The position numbers were made by a program, and so were the translations under genes. Source: Gammaproteobacteria bacterium (GTDB lineage: Bacteria > Pseudomonadota > Gammaproteobacteria > Pseudomonadales > Pseudohongiellaceae). From it: DNA of 64,000 bases. Positions 58,100 through 64,000 of this stretch are shown here, piece after piece; position 1 is the stretch's first letter; each line of letters opens with the position of its first letter. The stretch spans positions 1-64,000 of the forward strand of contig JAQWMX010000002.1 in assembly GCA_029246545.1 (NCBI GenBank), in the 5' to 3' direction. The notes below the pieces were generated by a model. It was not told the DNA's origin, searched no databases, and saw only the letters and a list, made by a program, of their open reading frames with translations.

Positions 58100-58633
58100 A
58101 TGTCTGATTTGCCAAAAGAAATTTTAGTTCGAGCACAAAATATTAAGCTACTAGTGCTTGATGTCGATGGTGTCTTAAGTGATGGCAATCTTTATTTTTC
58201 TGACAAGGGAGTAGAGTTAAAAGCTTTTAGCACCCTTGATGGGCAAGGCATAAAGCTCTTACAAAACGCAGGCATTGAAGTCGCCTTGATAACCGGCAGA
58301 AAATCCAACATCGTCGCTTCGCGAGCTAAAGAGCTTGGCATTAGCAAACTCGTTCAAGGCCGCGAAGATAAACTCGACGCCTTAGATGATATCTTGGCAG
58401 AATTGAAATTAACCTATCAAGAAGTTGCATACATAGGTGATGATCTTCCCGACCTTGCTTGTATTCGTCGTGTAGGATTTGGCGCAACTGTACCCAACGC
58501 AAATCCTGTAATTATTCAGCATGCTCTATGTTGCACAGAACGTTCTGGTGGCCAAGGTGCTGTTCGTGAAATTTGCGACCTGATTTTGCAAGCTCAAAAT
58601 AAGTTTGATGCGTCCATAGCGCCTTACATGTAG
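58100..58633 (+). CDS. kdsC: Kdo-8-phosphate phosphatase KdsC
   Basis: KdsC removes the phosphate from Kdo-8-phosphate. The 177-residue HAD-type C0 phosphatase has LLVLDVDGVLSDGNLYF, ALITGRKSNIVASRAKELGI and VAYIGDDLPDLACIRRVGF. AGGA stands upstream of the ATG. It lies between kdsD and lptC. Confidence 0.96.
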   Translation: MSDLPKEILVRAQNIKLLVLDVDGVLSDGNLYFSDKGVELKAFSTLDGQGIKLLQNAGIEVALITGRKSNIVASRAKELGISKLVQGREDKLDALDDILAELKLTYQEVAYIGDDLPDLACIRRVGFGATVPNANPVIIQHALCCTERSGGQGAVREICDLILQAQNKFDASIAPYM

Positions 58634-58645
58634 GCGAGAAAGCCG

Positions 58646-59209
58646 ATGCGTTATCACACAATTGCTTTAGCTGTCCTTGCATCCTTACTATTCTTTCTAT
58701 TAATTTCAGAGACAGATGATATAAATTTTTCCAGTTTGGAAGGGAGTCGAGTTAATCAAACCTTCGATTATTATTTAACAACAGTAGATAGCACCAGCTT
58801 TAACTCTAGTGGCGGGTCTGAATACAGACTTCAGGCCGAACGGATAGTGCACTACCCATCACCTGAATATGCGGCAATAGATTCGCCGCGTCTGATAATC
58901 CATCAAAGCCTGGAAGGACCATGGTTCCTAAGTGCGGCCTATGGCACAATAGAACACGATCTAGAGCGCGCAGAAGACAGGTTGGATCTTTTAGGAAATG
59001 TAATTGTCCAACATACAGATGCAACCGGGCAAACATATAACATCTATACAGACGAACTTACGATTTATCTTGATAGTAAATATCTCACTACCGAAACCGA
59101 GGTTCTGTTCCAATCTATAAATCGAGAAATCAGTAGCCTTGGTATGACAGCTGATCTAACAACAAAACATATAACCTTTCTAAATAATGTTAAGGGACGC
59201 TATGAATAA
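58646..59209 (+). CDS. lptC: LPS export protein LptC
   Basis: LptC is the bitopic inner-membrane protein that passes LPS from LptBFG to LptA. The 187-residue protein has one N-terminal membrane span (about 4-21) and a periplasmic beta-jellyroll, with DYYLTTVDSTSFNSSG and EYRLQAERIVHYP. Sequence conservation in the family is modest and position between kdsC and lptA adds support. It overlaps lptA by eight bases. Confidence 0.93.
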   Translation: MRYHTIALAVLASLLFFLLISETDDINFSSLEGSRVNQTFDYYLTTVDSTSFNSSGGSEYRLQAERIVHYPSPEYAAIDSPRLIIHQSLEGPWFLSAAYGTIEHDLERAEDRLDLLGNVIVQHTDATGQTYNIYTDELTIYLDSKYLTTETEVLFQSINREISSLGMTADLTTKHITFLNNVKGRYE

Positions 59210-59696
59210 ACCTTTTGGCCTTCTATCAATACTAGGGCTAAGCTTTTTGACCAGCACTATAGTTGCTCTACCAGATGACCTTAATCAGGATATGGTGACT
59301 AGTTGCCCTGCACGCAGTGAATCTTTTTTAGATCAAGGACTGGAAATTTGTCGTGGCACTGCTGACAACCCCGCTGAAATAAACCAAGGTAGTCTTAAAA
59401 TTAGTGGTCTTGAATTCAGGATTGAACGTGAACAAGGCTTTATCCGTACGATAACTGCCACGGGATCTCCAGCTGCTTTTCAACAGCAACCAGAAGTAGA
59501 CCAGGCAATCGTATATGCCAATGGCACAAGTATCACTTTGGATAATGAAACCCAATTAATTATTATCCAGGGCGAGGCTTCCTTTTCGCAGGAAGGTACG
59601 ATTGAAACCACAGCAGAACGTATTGAATACGACATTGCTAATCGAAAACTGGATGCGATACAAATGAATATGGTTATTCCTGCTACTAACCCTTGA
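59202..59696 (+). CDS. lptA: Periplasmic LPS bridge protein LptA
   Basis: LptA polymerises into the periplasmic LPS bridge. I choose the ATG at 59202, with AAGGGA just upstream and an overlap of eight bases with lptC, giving 164 residues. A signal peptide of about 22 residues is followed by a beta-jellyroll of the OstA type, with the phrase [15 protein letters not shown] and [24 protein letters not shown]-like strands. It lies between lptC and lptB. Confidence 0.93.
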   Translation: MNKPFGLLSILGLSFLTSTIVALPDDLNQDMVTSCPARSESFLDQGLEICRGTADNPAEINQGSLKISGLEFRIEREQGFIRTITATGSPAAFQQQPEVDQAIVYANGTSITLDNETQLIIIQGEASFSQEGTIETTAERIEYDIANRKLDAIQMNMVIPATNP

Positions 59697-59707
59697 ATAA
59701 ACCCACT

Positions 59708-60433
59708 ATGAAAACGCTCAATATCAGCGAACTTGGCAAAAGCTATAAAGGCAGGCAAGTTGTTAAAGCAGTCTCACTGCAACTAAAAAGCGGCCAAATC
59801 GTTGGCCTACTGGGTCCTAATGGTGCAGGTAAAACAACATCCTTTTACATGATTATCGGGCTGGTGAAAGCTGATCACGGCCAGGTTTTTATTGATAATG
59901 AAAATATTTCAAAGGCACCTATGCACGAACGAGCCCGCAAAGGCTTGAGCTACCTTCCACAAGAGTCCTCCATCTTTCGTAAACTCACCGTTAAAGACAA
60001 TATTTTGGCTATTCTTGAAACCCGAAAAGAGCTAGACCCAAACCAACGTCAAAGTATATGCCATGAGCTAATGTCAGAATTCAATATCCAGCACTTAGAA
60101 GCTAGCTTAGGCATGAGCCTTTCAGGTGGCGAACGTCGACGTGTAGAAATAGCTCGTGCATTAGCTACTGATCCTGACTTTATCTTGTTAGATGAACCCT
60201 TTGATGGTGTTGATCCTATCTCAGTCAATGACATCAAACAGATAATTCGAGATCTTAGTAAACGTAATATCGGCGTTCTCATCACTGATCATAATGTTCG
60301 TGAAACTTTGGATATATGTGAACTCGCCTACATAGTTAATGAAGGAGCTATCTTGGCTGAAGGAGACCCTGCAAGCATCATGCAAAATGAGCAAGTTAAA
60401 AATGTTTATCTCGGCCACGAATTCCGTATCTAA
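59708..60433 (+). CDS. lptB: LPS export ABC ATPase LptB
   Basis: LptB powers LPS extraction from the inner membrane. The 241-residue ATPase (ATG at 59708; a TTG at 59693 is possible) has Walker [15 protein letters not shown], the Q-loop segment [14 protein letters not shown], the signature [17 protein letters not shown], Walker [15 protein letters not shown] and the switch His in [11 protein letters not shown]. lptF and lptG are elsewhere. Confidence 0.97.
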   Translation: MKTLNISELGKSYKGRQVVKAVSLQLKSGQIVGLLGPNGAGKTTSFYMIIGLVKADHGQVFIDNENISKAPMHERARKGLSYLPQESSIFRKLTVKDNILAILETRKELDPNQRQSICHELMSEFNIQHLEASLGMSLSGGERRRVEIARALATDPDFILLDEPFDGVDPISVNDIKQIIRDLSKRNIGVLITDHNVRETLDICELAYIVNEGAILAEGDPASIMQNEQVKNVYLGHEFRI

Positions 60434-60493
60434 AACCATTACATTCTTATCCAATAAGCTGTCAATCTATCCCAATAGTTTTCAAGCCAGCTC

Positions 60494-60523
60494 TTGACCT
60501 ATTCGGTATGAAATTTGCATAAA
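60494..60523 (+). promoter_or_regulatory. Candidate rpoN promoter
   Basis: TTGACC (60494-60499) and CATAAA (60518-60523) are 18 bases apart, 84 bases before the rpoN ATG. A 12-base palindrome GCATAAATATGC (60517-60528) covers the -10 position. Confidence 0.35.
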
Positions 60524-60606
60524 TATGCTATAGTCAATGAACGCTGGTGATGAGCAATTTATATAACTAACCCTGATCCAGTTTTAGAATTATCCCGGCA
60601 GTATTT

Positions 60607-62139
60607 ATGAAATTATCGCTTCAACTCAAATTAGGTCAGCAACTTACTATGACCCCCCAGTTGCAACAGGCAATCCGCCTATTGCAACTTTCCACCTTAG
60701 ATCTACAACAAGAAATTCAAGAAGCTTTAGAAAGCAACCCCATGCTCGAGTTGGATGAAACTCAGGCAGAGTCTGAAGCTGCTGAAAATAGTCAAAATGA
60801 TGCCCCCCAAGAGCTAAAAGATGTAACAGATGACTCTGAACAGGATATAGAGCAACAAACAGAACAAAGTAGCCCTGAAACTAATGATGACCTTCAGGAC
60901 TTACAAAACAGTGACTGGAATGAAAATGAAATCCCGGATGAACTCGCTGTAGATAGCTCTTGGGAAGACATTTACATTAATACAATACCAAGTTCATCTC
61001 ATTCTAGCCAAGTGAGTGAAGACAGTGATTTTGAATCCAGAAACAGTGCCGTTGAATCCTTGCAAGATCATTTAAGCTGGCAACTTAATCTAACTCCCAT
61101 GTCTGGCAGCGATCGTCTAATTGCAATGTCGATAATCGACTCAATAGATCCTAACGGCCTACTCACTTCAAGCATTTCATCAATCCACGCTGGTCTTATT
61201 AGGGAGCTGGATATAGAAGAAGATGAAGTAATTGCAGTACTCCATCGTATCCAGCAATTTGATCCTGTTGGCGTTGGATACCGTGACCTCAATGAATGTT
61301 TAAGTTTGCAATTAGCTCATTGTGACCCGGAATGCCCTGGATATGCACTAGCAGGAAAAATAATTGAAGGTTATCTGCCTCAGTTAGCAACACGAGATTA
61401 CAAGCTTATTATGAAAAGATTCAGGATCAAGGAAACTGAATTGAAAACAGCCTTAGATATAATCCTAAGTCTAAACCCTAAACCTGGTTCAGAAATTACT
61501 TTATCCGACACGCCTTATGTCATACCTGATGTTTTTGTCTCAAAAGCAAAAGGCCGCTGGAAAGTCGAACTTAACCCGGACACAACCCCATCTATCAGAG
61601 TTAATCCAGTTTATGCTGCATTAGCAGGCCGAGGAAACTCAGGCAGCGATAGTGCTTATCTGAAAGACAACCTGCAAGAAGCTCGTTGGTTTCTGAAAAG
61701 CTTACAAAGCCGAAACGAAACACTATTAAAAGTTGCCACCAATATAGTCGAACACCAACGGGGGTTTTTTGACTATGGAGACGAGGCAATGAAACCATTG
61801 GTTTTACATGACATTGCCGAAGCAGTTGGTATGCATGAATCGACTATTTCACGTGTCACCACTCAAAAGTACATGCATACACCACGTGGCATCTTTGAAT
61901 TAAAATATTTTTTCTCTTCTCATGTGGCCACTCATGAGGGTGGAGAGTGCTCATCTACGGCTATTCGTGCACTTATCAAGAAGCTGGTAGCGAGCGAAAA
62001 TCCGCAAAAACCTCTAAGTGATAGCAAAATAACTTCGCTTTTAGGTGAACAAGGTATTAATATTGCGCGCCGAACAATTGCAAAATACAGGGAATCCCTG
62101 TCCATCTCACCTTCAAATGAAAGGAAACGTCTAGTTTAG
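60607..62139 (+). CDS. rpoN: RNA polymerase sigma-54 factor RpoN
   Basis: RpoN directs transcription from -24/-12 promoters with the help of enhancer-binding ATPases. The 510-residue protein has the Gln-rich activator-interaction region ([21 protein letters not shown]), an acidic region II rich in Asp, Glu and Gln (about 50-125), the core-binding domain, and the RpoN box [10 protein letters not shown] near the C-terminus. It is followed by ptsN after 75 bases; hpf, which normally lies between, is missing. Confidence 0.98.
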   Translation: MKLSLQLKLGQQLTMTPQLQQAIRLLQLSTLDLQQEIQEALESNPMLELDETQAESEAAENSQNDAPQELKDVTDDSEQDIEQQTEQSSPETNDDLQDLQNSDWNENEIPDELAVDSSWEDIYINTIPSSSHSSQVSEDSDFESRNSAVESLQDHLSWQLNLTPMSGSDRLIAMSIIDSIDPNGLLTSSISSIHAGLIRELDIEEDEVIAVLHRIQQFDPVGVGYRDLNECLSLQLAHCDPECPGYALAGKIIEGYLPQLATRDYKLIMKRFRIKETELKTALDIILSLNPKPGSEITLSDTPYVIPDVFVSKAKGRWKVELNPDTTPSIRVNPVYAALAGRGNSGSDSAYLKDNLQEARWFLKSLQSRNETLLKVATNIVEHQRGFFDYGDEAMKPLVLHDIAEAVGMHESTISRVTTQKYMHTPRGIFELKYFFSSHVATHEGGECSSTAIRALIKKLVASENPQKPLSDSKITSLLGEQGINIARRTIAKYRESLSISPSNERKRLV

Positions 62140-62214
62140 GCAGCTTTACTTAACAATTACTTAGAACAAAGTACTCAAAAGTACCCTGCCCTTTAAGACT
62201 ATAATTAATAAATC

Positions 62215-62682
62215 ATGCAGCTTGAATCAATTATTAGCCCTGAATTAACCTTTTGTAATATTGAAGGTGTAAGCAAAAAGCGTTTACTGGAAACCAGCGC
62301 GGAATTAATCGCCAGTAAAGTTGATGTAAACCCTGACGAAGTTTATGAAGCTTTGATATCCAGAGAGCAGTTGGGTAGCACGGGGCTTGGTAATGGCATT
62401 GCCATTCCTCATTGCCGCGTCCCCAAATGTGAGAATGCTATTGGCTGTTTAGTGAAATTAGCTAGTCCCATTAATTTCGATGCCATCGATCAAAACCCAG
62501 TTGATTTGCTGTTTTTTTTACTTGTGCCAGAAAATACTATTGAGGGACATCTTGAGGTGCTAAGAACGCTAGCCGAACTTTTTAAAAGCCAGTCCTACTG
62601 TGACAACCTCAGGAAAAGTCAAAATGATGCTGAATTGTATGCCGCTGCTATGCGTACTCCAGCTCCTAGCCAAAACTCCTAA
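62215..62682 (+). CDS. ptsN: Nitrogen-regulatory PTS protein EIIA-Ntr (PtsN)
   Basis: PtsN is the terminal phosphate acceptor of the nitrogen PTS, which regulates potassium and phosphate uptake and other functions. The 155-residue protein has the active His66 in GNGIAIPHCRV, with the ASPINFDAIDQNPVDLLFFLLVPE segment of the EIIA fructose/Ntr fold. The partner NPr is encoded downstream after rapZ. Confidence 0.96.
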   Translation: MQLESIISPELTFCNIEGVSKKRLLETSAELIASKVDVNPDEVYEALISREQLGSTGLGNGIAIPHCRVPKCENAIGCLVKLASPINFDAIDQNPVDLLFFLLVPENTIEGHLEVLRTLAELFKSQSYCDNLRKSQNDAELYAAAMRTPAPSQNS

Positions 62683-62815
62683 ATAAAGATTTACTAAATA
62701 TTAACGCTCCTTTCTCTTTTAACTTCATCTACCCTTAAAATTAAGCACTTAGATTACTTAATAAGAACTAGCTGGGATTCTCTCTAAGTTTAAAAAAATA
62801 GCATAAAATATTGAT

Positions 62816-63679
62816 ATGAAGCTCATCATCATCAGCGGTCGATCCGGCTCCGGTAAAAGTACCTGCCTACATGTATTGGAGGATTTGGGCTACTACTGCG
62901 TTGATAATATGCCAGCTAGTTTATTAGAAGCACTTGCAGAACGTATTGCGGAAGAAAATAATACTGAGCTAGATAAAGTCGCGGTAAGTATTGATGCAAG
63001 AAATTTATCTGGTGATATTTCAAAATTTCGAGAAATATTCAACAGAATAGACGCCTCCACTTTGGACCAGCAAATAATCTTTCTTGATGCCGAAACCAAC
63101 ACATTACTTAAGCGCTTCAGCGAAACAAGACGTAAACATCCTTTAAGCAATTCAGATCTAGGCTTGCTAGAGGCAATAAAGCTCGAAAAAGACTTACTCT
63201 CACCAATTGCCGATTTAGCTAGTTTAAATATCGATACAAGCACTTTGAACTTGCATGATTTAAGGGATATTGTGCGTGACCGAGTTGCGAATCATCAGCC
63301 CAATGTCCTGGCCTTACAGTTTCAGTCTTTTGGTTTTAAACACGGAACCCCCATAGATGCTGATATGGTTTATGACGTACGCTGCCTGCCTAACCCTTAT
63401 TGGGTTAACGCCCTCAGGGGTCTGACTGGACTTGATCCAGAAGTCATTGAGTATTTGGAAGCAGAACTCGACGTTGATAAAATGTTTAATGATATCAAAG
63501 ACTTTCTAGAGACTTGGATACCTTCTTTTGAACGTAACAACCGAAGCTACATAACTATTGCTTTAGGTTGTACTGGCGGCCAACATCGGTCTGTTTACCT
63601 TAGCGAAAAACTAAGGGAGCATTTCTCGCAAACAATTAGTAACATTCAGGTTCGACATAGAGAATTAAATAAGAGTTAA
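62816..63679 (+). CDS. rapZ: RNase adapter protein RapZ
   Basis: RapZ guides the small RNA GlmZ to RNase E in enterobacteria and so controls GlmS; elsewhere its targets are less known. The 287-residue protein has a P-loop as GRSGSGKST (residues 8-16), VSIDARN, FLDAETNTLLKRFSETRRKHPL, and the C-terminal domain with VRCLPNPYW and GCTGGQHRSVYLSEKL. It sits between ptsN and npr as in E. coli. Confidence 0.96.
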   Translation: MKLIIISGRSGSGKSTCLHVLEDLGYYCVDNMPASLLEALAERIAEENNTELDKVAVSIDARNLSGDISKFREIFNRIDASTLDQQIIFLDAETNTLLKRFSETRRKHPLSNSDLGLLEAIKLEKDLLSPIADLASLNIDTSTLNLHDLRDIVRDRVANHQPNVLALQFQSFGFKHGTPIDADMVYDVRCLPNPYWVNALRGLTGLDPEVIEYLEAELDVDKMFNDIKDFLETWIPSFERNNRSYITIALGCTGGQHRSVYLSEKLREHFSQTISNIQVRHRELNKS

Positions 63680-63693
63680 ATAAGAACTAACAG

Positions 63694-63960
63694 ATGATTG
63701 AAGACAAAATAACAATAAGCAATAAGGCTGGACTGCATGCACGGGCAGCAGCAAGACTAGTTGAAGTTGTGATTCAGTTTGAATCTCAATTCGAAATTGG
63801 TAGCCAAGAAAAAATGGTCGATGGGAAAAGCATACTATCTATTATGTTACTTGCCGCATCTCCGGGCACAGTACTTGACATAAAACTAGATGGCAGTGAT
63901 GAACTAGAAGCATTTTCAGCAATTAACGCCTTAGTCGAAAACAATTTCGACGAAGAATAA
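63694..63960 (+). CDS. ptsO: HPr-like phosphocarrier NPr of the nitrogen PTS
   Basis: NPr passes phosphate to PtsN. The 88-residue HPr-fold protein has the active His15 in KAGLHARAAARLVE and a Ser46 position in DGKSILSIMLLAASPG. It follows rapZ by 14 bases. The last 40 bases of the window after its stop hold nothing recognisable. Confidence 0.96.
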   Translation: MIEDKITISNKAGLHARAAARLVEVVIQFESQFEIGSQEKMVDGKSILSIMLLAASPGTVLDIKLDGSDELEAFSAINALVENNFDEE

Positions 63961-64000
63961 AATTAAACGTCTCTAAGCATTAACTTTTTTTGCGACCAAC

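Overview
This window is almost wholly chromosomal housekeeping DNA from a low-GC (my estimate is near 40%) gammaproteobacterium. Gene order follows, from memory, the Pseudomonas aeruginosa PA4400-PA4466 neighbourhood very closely: mutT-argJ-secA-M23 peptidase-lpxC-ftsZAQ-ddl-murCG-ftsW-murD-mraY-murFE-ftsIL-rsmH-mraZ, rnpB, rsmI-lpoA-yraN-SIS-BON lipoprotein, sspB-sspA-cytochrome bc1-rpsI-rplM, zapE/zapG, cysD-cysNC, NIF3, algW/degS, hisDG-murA-ibaG, and kdsDC-lptCAB-rpoN-ptsN-rapZ-npr. Low GC, compact spacing and a TonB receptor suggest a free-living, possibly marine, relative of the Pseudomonadales/Cellvibrionales. The lineage is a guess.

Layout. 1-2.9 kb: a decayed type IV pilus locus (pilB broken, pilC reduced to its C-terminus, pilD intact), then coaE and yacG. 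2.9-27 kb, minus strand: mutT, argJ, secA, a membrane-anchored M23 peptidase, lpxC and a complete division and cell-wall (dcw) cluster running from mraZ (about 26.9 kb) to ftsZ (9.8 kb). Upstream of mraZ are a sigma70-like promoter and three GTGGGT boxes that look like a MraZ operator. 27-31.6 kb: RNase P RNA, a secreted tannase-family esterase, two paralogous small membrane proteins and rsmI. 31.6-36.3 kb: lpoA, yraN, a phoH ATPase on the opposite strand, a DiaA/GmhA-type SIS protein and a BON-domain lipoprotein. 36.3-41.2 kb: sspB, sspA, a fused cytochrome b/c1 gene, petA, rpsI and rplM. 41.5-51 kb: zapE, zapG, sulfate activation (cysD, cysNC), a fructosamine-kinase-family gene, a TonB receptor, a DUF1244 gene, a SUI1-family gene and NIF3. 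51-64 kb: a DegS/AlgW protease, hisD, hisG, murA, ibaG, a Na+/Ca2+ antiporter, the Kdo and LPS-transport genes (kdsD, kdsC, lptCAB), rpoN and the nitrogen-PTS genes ptsN, rapZ and npr.

The genes work together as an envelope-building unit: peptidoglycan precursors (mur, ddl, mraY), septation (fts), PBP activation (lpoA), lipid A and Kdo synthesis and LPS export (lpxC, kds, lpt), and envelope stress sensing (degS).

The main departures from the expected block are: loss of most of pilB and pilC; fusion of cytochrome b to c1; no mla cluster beside ibaG; no hpf between rpoN and ptsN; no hisC beside hisD; an Asn-to-Gln change in the FtsI SxN motif; a Tyr before the catalytic Ser of the DegS-like protease; a probable non-AUG start; and a family of three diverged hairpin elements, each starting at the stop codon of a minus-strand gene. 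I saw no CRISPR array, prophage, insertion sequence or tRNA, and no obviously new multi-gene system.
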